Of a DNA stretch of 64,000 bases, positions 43,419 through 53,519 are shown in pieces (the stretch's first letter is position 1; every line of letters begins with the position of its first letter). Under the pieces are notes generated by a model, which saw nothing but the letters and a program-made list of their open reading frames with translations, was not told where the DNA came from and ran no database searches. The DNA lies in NCBI GenBank assembly GCA_011503125.2, contig WWBZ02000022.1, positions 1,612,001-1,676,000 on the forward strand. The letters are read 5' to 3'. The position numbers were made by a program, and so were the translations under genes. The DNA is from Botryosphaeria dothidea. Taxonomy: Eukaryota; Ascomycota; Dothideomycetes; Botryosphaeriales; Botryosphaeriaceae.

Positions 43419-45311
43419 CTATGGAAGCTCGCCGTCAGTCTTCCAATACGTCACATAGTTGAAGCCTTGCGCATCATAGTACGGCCCGAGGCTAACGGTC
43501 GCACCGTCTGCTGTAGCTTCAAAGTCCAAGCTCGTGTCGCTCGTCCGCTTGACCGAAGACAACGCCAGCGTGGGATTCGACTCCGGCGTCTCGCTGCCGT
43601 AATTCCCACACAGGATGACCGGGCCGTACGCCAACGCCGCGACAGAGGTATCATCATTGGCAGGAACGAGCCTGAAGTCCATCGACAGCGTCACCGCCAC
43701 CGTGTCGCCAGACGCCCAATCCCGCGAGATAGTGGCGTAAGTCCCCGGCTCCGCAGCCACGCCCGCCGGCTCGCCGTTAATCAAGATCTCCGCCCCCGCG
43801 GTCCAGTCCGGGATGCGCAGATGCATATCCCAGGCCCCGGCGGTGCCGGTGACGCGCAGCGTCGTGTTGTCGGCGACGGGGAACGCGGTGGTCTGGGTGA
43901 CGGTGACGGCGCGCTGCGTCCAGTCCAGCACCGACGGCGCGAAGAGGTTGACGTAGAGCGCGCCGCTGTCGCCGCTGCGGAAGTAGATCGAGTCCATCAG
44001 CTTGGTGTTGGTCTCGACGCCGGTGCCCTGGCAGCACCAGAAGGAGTCGTAGTCGGTGCTCCAGGCGCCGCCGCCCCAGGCGGGGCCAACGCCGCGCGCG
44101 CCGCCGGGCTGGAGCGAGTTGAAATAGGTGACGTGGCCGTGGGCGTCGGCGGGGTCCTGCTGCCCGACGAGGTGGTTCGTGAGCGTGCGCTCGTAGTAGT
44201 CGAAGTAGGCGGAGGAGGAGGGGTCCGTCGTCCAGAGCTCGCGCGTGAGCTTGAGCATGTTGTACGAGTTGCACGACTCGGCCGTGTCGGCGGTGAGGTA
44301 GCCGGCGATGGCGTTCGGCGGCCGGAAGTGCTCTGCCTGGCTGTTGCCGCCGATGGCGTACGTGTGCGCGCGCACGGTGATGTCCCAGGCGTTGCGGGCA
44401 ATGTCGTAGTAGGTCGTGTTGCCGGTGGCCTTGTACTCGCGAGCGGCACCTATCCACTTCGGGACTTGCGTGTTGGCGTGGAGTCCGTCAAGCTGGTCTT
44501 GGTTGTTTGCCAACGGGGTCAGGACCGCGTCGTGCTCGAAGCGCTGGGCTACTGTGAGCCAGCGAGCATCTCCGCTTTGGTAGTAGGTGTCTGCGAGAAC
44601 CTCGCTCATGCCTCCGAATTCGGTCTTCAGGATCGTCTGCATGTGGTCGTAGGTGAGGTTCTCCGTGCGAGCATCAACCCACCCAGCCAAGGAAAGGAGA
44701 ACATCCCTGGCAGTCTCATCTCCGATGCTGCGCCATACGTCAAGGAGGCCTGCCATCAGCTTGTGGACAACGTAGTACGGAACGTTGCCGTTGCTGAGGG
44801 TTCCGCCCTCGAGAGCATCGAAGTCGGATTCGGGAAAGCCGGAAAGGTAGCCAGCAGTAAATCCGGCTGCCTCGTTGTTTTGCTGGCATTTGGCAAGCTC
44901 CGCAGTGAAGCTAACGGCTCGATCACGGCATTCGGTGTCCCCAGTAGTAGACCAGCACTGTGCCCAAGCAGTAAGGAAATGTCCCTGAGCGTGGGTACGG
45001 AACGGAAAATCAGGGGCATCCCATCCACCGTTTGAAGAGGCGCCGTTCGTCGAGAGCCCGTGTGTTGCGCGGTAGTTGTACAGAAGGCGGTCCAGGTCAA
45101 CAAACTTGAGGTAGGTGCGGGTACGCTCCTGGTTTTCCTGCCATCGTCCATCACTGAGCGTAACCTGACTGATGTCGAAAGGATATGCCGATACTCCGGT
45201 CTCGCTTTCAGCTGGTGGAGCTGCTTGTCCGGAGACTGCAGATGCGAAAAGAGCCACAGTGGAACCCAAGGCAAGCTGCAGGGTTGACGGACCCAGATGC
45301 GCGAGAGACAT
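43419..45311 (-). CDS. Glycoside hydrolase family 127 (beta-L-arabinofuranosidase type, DUF1680)
   Basis: An intronless frame gives about 630 residues from the ATG at 45311, whose N-terminus (MSLAHLGPST...LFASAVSG) is a signal peptide, so the enzyme is secreted. Family features: DFPFRTHAQGHFLTAWAQCW near 101-120, LDGLHANTQVPKWIGAA near 274-290, GGNSQAEHF with Glu about 327 in the acid/base place, ESCNSYNMLKL with Glu345 and Cys347, and FWCCQGTGVE with Cys426 and Cys427. In the bacterial HypBA1 the equivalent Glu and three Cys hold a zinc, and the first of the paired Cys is the nucleophile. All are present, so activity on beta-L-arabinofuranosides or a related sugar is likely. A longer upstream frame exists but has no better start. 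Confidence 0.93.
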   Translation of the reverse strand: MSLAHLGPSTLQLALGSTVALFASAVSGQAAPPAESETGVSAYPFDISQVTLSDGRWQENQERTRTYLKFVDLDRLLYNYRATHGLSTNGASSNGGWDAPDFPFRTHAQGHFLTAWAQCWSTTGDTECRDRAVSFTAELAKCQQNNEAAGFTAGYLSGFPESDFDALEGGTLSNGNVPYYVVHKLMAGLLDVWRSIGDETARDVLLSLAGWVDARTENLTYDHMQTILKTEFGGMSEVLADTYYQSGDARWLTVAQRFEHDAVLTPLANNQDQLDGLHANTQVPKWIGAAREYKATGNTTYYDIARNAWDITVRAHTYAIGGNSQAEHFRPPNAIAGYLTADTAESCNSYNMLKLTRELWTTDPSSSAYFDYYERTLTNHLVGQQDPADAHGHVTYFNSLQPGGARGVGPAWGGGAWSTDYDSFWCCQGTGVETNTKLMDSIYFRSGDSGALYVNLFAPSVLDWTQRAVTVTQTTAFPVADNTTLRVTGTAGAWDMHLRIPDWTAGAEILINGEPAGVAAEPGTYATISRDWASGDTVAVTLSMDFRLVPANDDTSVAALAYGPVILCGNYGSETPESNPTLALSSVKRTSDTSLDFEATADGATVSLGPYYDAQGFNYVTYWKTDGELP

Positions 45312-45433
45312 GATAGAACCGGGGTGCGTAGAGCACCCAAAGCCAAAAAAAGAAGAACTTGGAAGCAAATAATCCTGCTATTGCGTCTGCAATGCGAATT
45401 TGGTGATTTGCATGTTGCCGTTATCCTGACTCA

Positions 45434-45440
45434 TTATATA
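45434..45440 (-). promoter_or_regulatory. TATA-like element of the GH127 gene
   Basis: TATATAA on the minus strand about 125 nt before the ATG at 45311. Confidence 0.35.
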
Positions 45441-46085
45441 CTCAATTTCATACGAAGCAATACTGATTTTCTCCGGTGGCGGGCAATAGCGCAGTCACTT
45501 TGCCCGGTGGGCTGCAATTCCATTTATTCGGGTCTTTCGATGCCGAGACCGGTAGAGGAATCCCCGCGTTTTTGTCCTGCCCCGGGAGTCTTGGAAACAC
45601 CGGAGTTGAACCACACCTGCCTCAATCGGTTAGCGCCAGCGTCTGCCGTGGAGGAAATCTGGATGAGCATGTCTTGGCCTCCGCGCGGGGAACTTCTTGG
45701 CTGCCCGCCTGTATTGTCCTTCCTCGCTTATTTATTGTCCGGTGACTACACCAATTGTGCGTGTATAAAGCGACAGGAAAACCGGAATTTCAGATTGGCG
45801 ACGACTTGAGGTCTCTGGAAGGTCAGGAAGCCGGGAAATGGAGTGAGCTTGGCATATTCAGAACGACCAAAGCAGCAATTTTACTTCTACCGTACTGAAA
45901 GATGAGAATCATTTTCGACTGTCACACGTGGAAAGGCCATGTTGTGTCGCATGGTAGAAACATCAAAATTCTAAAGTTCCGTGCCCCCTCGATCACCATC
46001 AGCTTGAATGAAGGCATGATCTTGCACTTGAAACCCACCACCAACATCTGAAAAAAGAATACGATTTAAAAAGAATGCTCGAACC
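45441..46085. other. Intergenic region
   Basis: Upstream region of the GH127 gene and 3' region of the next gene. No gene seen. Confidence 0.4.
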
Positions 46086-48071
46086 CTAATCAATGCAGGA
46101 CAAGATATCACTAGCACAACCATTACTGTGTATGGTGTTACCCCATTTGTGCGTCTCGTTGATCCAATTGATGTAGTTCCGAACGCCTGCATCATTGTCA
46201 AGCTCACCCGCGCAAATCCTGCGCATGCTGCAACCACTCCACGAATGCGCAGAAGAATGCGGCTGAAAGCACCAGAACTCGTAATGCACGCCTGCGAGGA
46301 GCAGTCCGTAGTGACGCAACCCTTTGAATAGCTTGGAGCCCGCGGAATGGACGCCTCCCTGTGTTCTTTCCCTGAGCCGGCATCTGTTAAACAGCGCGAC
46401 TGCGGCCGAAGCTGCCAGCTGCTGCCGGCCCATGGTTGCTGCCTTGCTACTCCGCTCCTTCTTGACCTCGACCGTCAAGTACGGACAGAGAGCGCGGCGG
46501 TGCCGCACCGACGTCACCGCCGCCAGGTCGTCCACGGTGAGACCAGGGCCAAACCCGCCGGCCCAGATCCAGTACGAGCAATCCGGCCGCACGCTGAATA
46601 AGAAACTTTTGTCTACAGGCGCATCGCGCCGGACGATCGGAGGCATCTCCCAGAGATCGTCGGGCCGGAAGCTCTCCTCTCGCATCCTCATGGGCAGCCA
46701 CCGCCGGCCGCCACTGCTCCGACCAGACACGATCATACGCGGCTCGCGCTTGAGAAGCAGTTGGACGGCGTCGTCGACCCACTCCGCCTCGACCAGCACG
46801 CGCGGCACGGACTGCTGCATTTCGGCATAATTGTCGCGGATGGACTGGACGGTCCGGTCGGTGGGCGTGATCCAGACGGTTGAGGAGCGGAGATCCTTGG
46901 CCTGTCGAGTGTAGTGTCGATGGATGTTGCACCCGGCTGGTGGAGCCATGCTGCTGAAGTGTTCGAAGGGCGTTGTCGTAGCTGAGGTGTCAATGTCAAC
47001 AATGTCAACGCCCCGCGGGTGTAGCACGTGAGTGACGAACTTTTTGGTGCCGAGCGTCTTGGTCTTCTTGCGATGGAGGCTGTCATCGGCCGCAAGATTG
47101 GCGCTGGCAGCCTCAGTGGTCGGGGAAGCCAGCACGCGGGCGCTGTACGGATGCGCTGTGTTACTCGAAGTTGGTGGAATTCGAATGACCAGATCACTCA
47201 GGCGAATTACCGAGGATTTGAACGCAGGTTCTTGTTTCATCTTAGTCCGTACAATGTCTGGCGCAGCGTTCAATACGGGCTCAGGTGCATCAGCAAGCTT
47301 CTGCGCCTTTGCGTCATCGTCTCGTGTCCCGATTTGAAGGTCTGCTGTCATCTCAGCATTCTCTGACTCTTCGGAATGTTCCTTTGTTACTGCCACCTTG
47401 TGCAGCTCGGTCCTTAATCCAGAGCTCGCCTCATTCGTGGCAGGTTCGGAGGCAGCCACGTCCTTTGAGCTTTCGGCAATGGCATCTTGTTGCCTGTCCT
47501 TCTTGCTCGTAGGGCCAGCCCTGATCTTATGCCGTGGGTCCTTCTCTTGATGTTTCACATTCGTTGCCTCCACTTCTGTACCATCGCTGCTCTGTTTGTC
47601 CTCCAACTGGCTCGAAGATGGGTAGATGGGTTTGATTTGCTCTTGCTGCCTCTCTATGGATGTCTGGATCGAGGCCTTGTCAGCAGGTGGCGGGGTTTTC
47701 GACGAAGGCATTCGAGCATCGGGACTCGCTGTCCTTTCCTTAGCTCTGCAGATCCTGGCAATAGTGCTCCATAGAATCTGGCACGGTAGCTTTTTCGAAC
47801 GGCGCAGATTCTTGTAGCGGTTCAGAAGCCTCTTCCCAGCGTTGACATCCTTTACGCTCTGCCCAATGTAGGTTCGTCCTTGGTGCACAGCAGGGTCGTG
47901 GGTCTCGTTCGCACCGTTTGTAGTGTGAACTCGATAGATTGGAGGGTCTTGAGATGGCTGCCATCGTGGACTGAAGAACTCGTTGATATGATGTGTCTTA
48001 CATCTACCTCGTTTTACCCAATAGAGAGAAGTAGCGCGGGCAGACTCCAAGAGGCTCTTGGACTTGGCCAT
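46086..48071 (-). CDS. Fungal protein with PD-(D/E)XK-like C-terminal region (DUF7924-like)
   Basis: An intronless frame gives 661 residues from ATG at 48071 (MAKSKSLLES). The first half is basic and then Ser/Glu/Lys-rich and disordered, as is usual in this fungal family. The conserved part lies in the last 250 residues: VRPDCSYWIWAGG, then LCPYLTVEVKKE, then QLAASAAVALFNRC and FWCFQP. The spaced Asp, Glu-Val-Lys and a following Gln are what PD-(D/E)XK nuclease-like folds show, and the arrangement resembles fungal DUF7924 proteins. Whether it cuts DNA or is a degenerate relative is unknown. The C-terminus ends in an acidic helix (NDAGVRNYINWINETH). The family name is from memory and should be checked. 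Confidence 0.7.
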   Translation of the reverse strand: MAKSKSLLESARATSLYWVKRGRCKTHHINEFFSPRWQPSQDPPIYRVHTTNGANETHDPAVHQGRTYIGQSVKDVNAGKRLLNRYKNLRRSKKLPCQILWSTIARICRAKERTASPDARMPSSKTPPPADKASIQTSIERQQEQIKPIYPSSSQLEDKQSSDGTEVEATNVKHQEKDPRHKIRAGPTSKKDRQQDAIAESSKDVAASEPATNEASSGLRTELHKVAVTKEHSEESENAEMTADLQIGTRDDDAKAQKLADAPEPVLNAAPDIVRTKMKQEPAFKSSVIRLSDLVIRIPPTSSNTAHPYSARVLASPTTEAASANLAADDSLHRKKTKTLGTKKFVTHVLHPRGVDIVDIDTSATTTPFEHFSSMAPPAGCNIHRHYTRQAKDLRSSTVWITPTDRTVQSIRDNYAEMQQSVPRVLVEAEWVDDAVQLLLKREPRMIVSGRSSGGRRWLPMRMREESFRPDDLWEMPPIVRRDAPVDKSFLFSVRPDCSYWIWAGGFGPGLTVDDLAAVTSVRHRRALCPYLTVEVKKERSSKAATMGRQQLAASAAVALFNRCRLRERTQGGVHSAGSKLFKGLRHYGLLLAGVHYEFWCFQPHSSAHSWSGCSMRRICAGELDNDAGVRNYINWINETHKWGNTIHSNGCASDILSCID

Positions 48072-50044
48072 AGTGAATTTGCGCAATGGACAAGTAGTGC
48101 AGTTGGACTACACTGAAGACATGGCTGACGGAGATATATCAAACTTACTGAATGAGGAGAATAGGACAAAAGGTGAAGTGTAAAGACTCATTGTTTCATG
48201 TTGTCACTGAATGCGTCAACTTCCAGAAAGGTCGTGCAGATTCAGTTCATGAGTGCTCTCGTCAAGTGCTCGTACTCTCGTTCTGATGCCTTGAGAGGCT
48301 GAAAAATTCCTAGAAGAGGTCATGCATTCCTCGTTCCCGTGGTTCGATGGGGCAGTGAAACTAGCTCCCTGTTTCTGCGACCAGGACGCCAAGCTCGGCC
48401 AAGCTTTCTCTCGCCATCATCCCTACAGTGATCATCACCACTGTCGCGGTAAAGGCTGAAATACATAGAGGCGGCGAATATAGTCGTAGAGCGTGTTGTC
48501 GTAGACTCTGAGATCCTTGTGGAAGATGGTGGAACAGTCGCGAAGCAGTGTTGCAAGGTATTGTCGGTTGGGAGTGCTGTGCGGTGGTATACGAGCGGTG
48601 CCGCAGTAATTGGCGTTGCATTTCGATGTTCCTGCAGAAGGTTTCCTTCAGTTGCATCGGGCGGGGGTCCGCAATCACATGTACTTTTGAGGTTCAGGGC
48701 AGGGTAGGCAGCACCCGAAGTCCGAGACGTCGGCGACCGCGTCGGATTACTGAAAAAGGCGGTAGACGGCAGGTGTGAAGATCCTCCGCGTGGCTGTGAG
48801 TTTCACTTATGCAAACTATCCGCCGAAGACCCGTTTTGGTGGTCAGTGTGTCCAGGTTAGCATCTGGGTCTGGACGGGTGGTGGCGAGTTCGCAGAGACG
48901 GACACAGTTGCATCAAAAGATCCCTAATTGGCCAATGCTGGCCGGCAGTTGGGCTTGATGGGAATTGTGGAGCAGATGATAAACTGGCGAAACGGTTCCC
49001 CACGTTACCTCCACCTGCTAGCAGATGCAGGGTCAAAAGGGGCATGGAGACGTAGGCCTGTTGCGTGTCTGGCTATCCTCCGCTGATGGAGAGGAGGTAT
49101 GGAGTATATGCTGCCGGTGGGATGAATAGGCTGCTGGGGTCTGCGGAAAAAAAAAAAAACTCTTGCTCAAGCGAGGAGGGTGTTCCTGATGTCGCGTGAG
49201 CGGGCGGCAGGCTTGCGGGTGGCAGCAAATGCAGGGCTCTGGATTGGCTGACGGGCCGGGGCGCAGGGCGGCGGCGTCGATCAAATTACTGGAATCAAAT
49301 ACATCAGCTATCGAAGCCTTATCTTGCCCATAGATCACTCGACGCGCCGGCTTCGGCCGAGCAGGCGGCGCAGAGGGCGGGAAAGGCGTCGCTGGGGACC
49401 GGTTGAGCGCTTGGGTGGGTTGCCGCTTAGGGTTAGGCCTCCCGCCGCCGCCGCCTTCTAGCGTGCCGACCAGAAATTCTGCCGCCGCGCTAACTGCAAA
49501 CTTTTACCACACATCAATCATCATCACTTCTCAACAAGCAGAGATGCGCACGACAAATCCCCGAGCGGAGTTTCTCCATCATTATCTCCTCACCTCCGCC
49601 GCCTCGCCTGCTTGCTCCGCTCTCGCTGCCGCGCCTGCTGCCCATCATCCCGCGTCGCGAGAGCAGCACGCCGTTTCCGTTGGTCACCAGAGCCCCACTT
49701 CAGTCGTCATTGCGATGCTTGTTCCGTGGCAGGGCTGTCAGCCTCATCCCGCCCGCTCTTGGATGCCATCCGTCTCCTCGCCCAACACTCAACCACAATG
49801 CCTCTGTGCTGCGCGCGGAAGACGCGTCTGGCCATCGGCGGCCGCCGGCGGCCACGCCATGTCCCGTGAAATAAATGTTTCGTAACCACACGCGCTGGCT
49901 CGGCTGTTCTGGCCTCACCTGACGGCGCTGCGTTTCCGACGGTCATATCCCCGGCCCTACTACTGCCCACACTAAGCTAGTCTGAGGATGCCGTATGGTA
50001 ATAGATTCCGACCTGGCATCCACAATTGTAAGATCTGCTCCACG
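48072..50044. other. Long intergenic region between divergent genes
   Basis: About 2 kb without a convincing gene. An A-run lies at about 49147-49159. A frame from an ATG at 49544 to 49885 follows a typical leader but encodes nothing I recognise; it could be a uORF-bearing leader or a small gene. Confidence 0.4.
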
Positions 50045-50052
50045 TATAAAAG
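50045..50052 (+). promoter_or_regulatory. TATA box of the amino-acid transporter gene
   Basis: TATAAAAG about 190 nt before the ATG at 50239. Confidence 0.45.
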
Positions 50053-50238
50053 CCTTCCTGTGGCTCCTGAACCCCAATTCCCGTAGGATCTCGGCAGCAC
50101 CTACGTCTGGCGTCGTCCTAGCGAGAACCTAGCCCACCAGCACCGCAAGCGGCACCCTTGCCACGTTTCTCTTACAAAGATCTTCCGACGCACATATTGC
50201 CTGCTGGTCTCGCTCCCAATCCTCGACACTCTACCACA

Positions 50239-51801
50239 ATGACGGGCCAGGACTTTGTTGCCGCGCACCCTGCGCAACCGACAGACGATGTTGAGACCAA
50301 GAAGCGCAGCAGCAGCCAGAACGACGAGGAGGGTTATCCGACCAAGGAGGTCGCTCCCGAGGAGCCTCACGACCCCTTCGGTGATGAGGTTGGTGCCGCG
50401 GTGCAGTACAAGACCATGAAGTGGTGGCAGGGAGCTATGGGTATGTAATTCCGCCTATCTTGCAATTGCGTGCTCCAATGCTAATGCTGCATGCACAGTC
50501 ATGATTGCCGAAAACGTCTCGCTGGGTATTCTATCGTTGCCCGCTGTCATCGCCAAGGTCGGTCTGGTTGGTGGTTTGTTTGCCATCATTGGACTCGGTC
50601 TCTTCACCACCTACTCCGGCTATGTTATCTGGCAATTCCGGATGAGGTATCCCCAGTGCACCAACATGGGTGATGTCGGCGAGGTCATGTTTGGTCGTTT
50701 CGGTCGCGAGTTCTTTGGCGCTTTCTACGTCATTTTCTGCGTCTTCTCCGCCGCAAGCCATCTGTTGACCTTCACCATTGCCATGAACGTTTTGACTGGG
50801 CACGCAACTTGCACCATTGTCTGGGGCGTTGTCGGATTGGTCATCTTCAGCATTCTCACCATTCCTCGCACTCTCAAGAACGTCTCGTTCTTGTCCATTG
50901 TTTGTGAGTTTCTCTTGACACTGGGATTTGGTCTTGCAGAGTGCTGATTATTCCACGCAGCTTTCCTCAGTATTCTCTCGGCCGTCCTGCTCACCATCAT
51001 TGCCCTTGGCATTTCCCCCAAGGCTCCGGCGGATGCCATGGAGGCTGCCTACCATCCCACCTTTCCCTCGGCCTTCAACAGCATTTCTAACGCTGTTTTC
51101 GCCTACGGTGGCCACGTCGCATGGCTGAGCTTTATCTCCGAGTTGCGCCACCCGGAGGAGTTCCCCAAGGCTCTGATTACTCTGCAGTCCATCGACATCA
51201 CTCTCTACGTGGTCGCTGCTCTTACCATCTACCGCTATGCTGGCGAAGACGTTCCCAGCCCTGCTCTGAGCGCCAACGGCATTATTGTCCGCAAGGTTGC
51301 TTGGGGAATTGCTATGCCTACGGTACGTCAGCGTCTACTACATTTTGAAATATCACACTAACATTCTCATAGATCATCATCGCCGGTGTCATCTTCGCTC
51401 ACGTCACCGCCAAATACGTCTACCTGCGCATGTTCGCCGGCACCAAGTACCTCCACAGCCGCGGGCTCGTCGCCACTGGCAGCTGGATCGGCCTGGGTGT
51501 CGCGACCTGGACCATCTGCTGGATCATCGCCGCGTCCATTCCCAACTTCAGCGACCTGCTCGGCTTTGTCAGTGCCCTGTGCGGCTCGTGGTTCTCGTAC
51601 GGTATTCCCGGTATCATGTGGTTCTACCTCAACCGCGGCCAGTGGTTCAAGGGCGGCAAGAACATCGGTCTCGCTCTCGTCAACTTTGCGCTCGTCATCA
51701 TTGCGCTCGTCATCTTTGGCGTCGGCTTGTACGCCTCTGGCTACCAGATGTCCATCAACTCGACCGGTAGCAGCTGGTCTTGTGCCGATAACTCGGAATG
51801 A
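50239..51801 (+). CDS. AAAP-family amino-acid transporter (MTR-like)
   Basis: Four exons are read, 50239-50440, 50499-50903, 50961-51322 and 51373-51801, all in frame, about 465 residues. A charged N-terminus of about 60 residues precedes YKTMKWWQGAMVMIAENVSLGILSLP, the typical first segment of the Aa_trans family. About eleven membrane segments follow, with markers NMGDVGEVMFG, GGHVAWLSFISELRHPEEFPKAL and GSWFSYGIPGIMWFYLN. Closest in character to the Neurospora MTR neutral/aromatic amino-acid permease. It should work as a proton-coupled importer in the plasma membrane. Introns are 50-58 nt. Confidence 0.93.
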
Positions 51802-53519
51802 GAGGACGATGAATGAAGAATTTATGTAAATATATGAATGGCGTGTTGGTGTAAATATTTCTTTTACGTTGTTCACATACGAGTATGAGATGTAGTATAA
51901 TTATTGAAATGAATACCCTGAAAAGACATACTCGCAAGACTGAATTGTTTCCTGCTCAAGGAATCTCGCGCAAAACTCGCAATGTCACAGGACTTGGTGT
52001 ATTGGATGAATTCCATCGGGCAGCCTCGTTCATTCGAAACTTCAGCGCGAGGCGTGCTGCCACGAGCGAGATTGCTCTCGCATTTGCGAACACGTTGAAA
52101 TCACCGCACGCCGTCTGCGCTGAGCCGCGCGACTCAGGTGAATTCCCTTTCTCGGACACAACGCCGCGCCGCCAGGGGAAAAACAAAAAAAGAGTGAAGC
52201 GGCAACAACTTTCCGTTTACCGCCCTCTCGACGTGGAGCATCAACTCCACAAGCCAGGCACACGATGCTTGCCTTGTTCCCCAGGTATGACCTTGCAGAT
52301 GTGACAGCCCCAATGTCGAACCAGTCACGCGGTTCGCCATCCCCAGTTTTACTCCGCATGAAAAGGACGTTCTCATTACCCCAGAGAAACTCAGACCAGC
52401 CTTCCGGTTTTCCCCGCAAAAATCCGATCCCTTCTTTTCCTTCTCTTCGGCCAAATGACGTGCTTGGCACGAATGCATGACAACCGATTACGTACTTGCT
52501 TGCCTGCTACCCCATGGGGAGACTGTCGTGCTTCTGTTCCCTTGCGTAAGAAAAAAAGAAACCGCGCATTTTTGTGTGGTAATGGCTACCCCCCCAATTG
52601 GTGCCGAAAACGTCAGTGCCGGACCGATGGTTCGGGTCGGGGCGGGCCTGGAACCGGGGAATTTCCGAGTGACGCCAATGAACAGCATGTGCCTGGCAGG
52701 AAGCTTGTGTCTCTCATGAAGGGCAAGATCACGAATGCGAGCGGCTACCCGTTTTCAACCGCGAACCACGTGTCTGCGGCGAAGAGAAATGCCTCACTTC
52801 CGGACGTGCATCCGCGTGGAATTCTATTAGTAGACAGATGTGACGTGTGTTTGAAGGGAGGGAAGTGATCTTACCCCGCTGTCCCTTCACTTCTTTCCTG
52901 CTCCGGCTCCAACCCGTGTCTCCCTTTCTTCCACGTCCTCGTCTGACAGGAGTCAAGGGGAGGCCCCTGTGGACAAAGCAATAACCTACGTACCCGGACC
53001 ATATCCGGGGGGTAAGCACGACAGAAAGTGCGCACCTACCAACGCTCATCTTCAGATTTGTTCTCATTGGAAGAAAAAGACCGAACTGTGTGTCAACAAC
53101 TGACTGCTCAGTGGGTCAAAGGATCAAGTGATGGAGAGCTCTGGGAATTCGACTCTTTTCGGGGTAACATATTCCGACTTTTTGATGCTGACCGTCGCTA
53201 TTAGGAAGGCGGTGACGAAGGAGGCGTCTCTGGCGGTCTTTGGAGTGACCTGTCGATAAGCTTCATACAACGTCTAGGAGTAGCGCTTGTTGAATGGTCA
53301 CTCTCAGCACTTTGTCTTGCCATCTCGCCGGCCAAATGAATTCTTCACAGCTTCGACAAACCACGTTACGCACAAGAACAGCCGTTTGCACAAGTACACC
53401 TGCATCAGTCGTGGTTTTGTAGTCTAAACATCTCATGTTTCGTCCTTGAATACGTTAACTCCGAGCGCTGACTGCATCCACCGAGTAACACAACACACAC
53501 TTCGACGAATTGCAGCAAC
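51802..53519. other. Intergenic region between convergent genes
   Basis: About 1.7 kb, no recognisable gene, RNA or repeat. The right end, from about 53525, grades into a strongly C-rich plus strand that is the coding end of the next gene. Confidence 0.45.

Noticed and set aside
43377..45035. 552-residue plus-strand frame
   Set aside because: It is the antisense shadow of the GH127 gene, created by GC-rich third positions; no domain, and composition is Arg/Val/Ala-rich.
49544..49885. 114-residue frame after a typical leader
   Set aside because: The start context is good, but there is no recognisable family and no supporting structure; kept only as a note in the intergenic entry.
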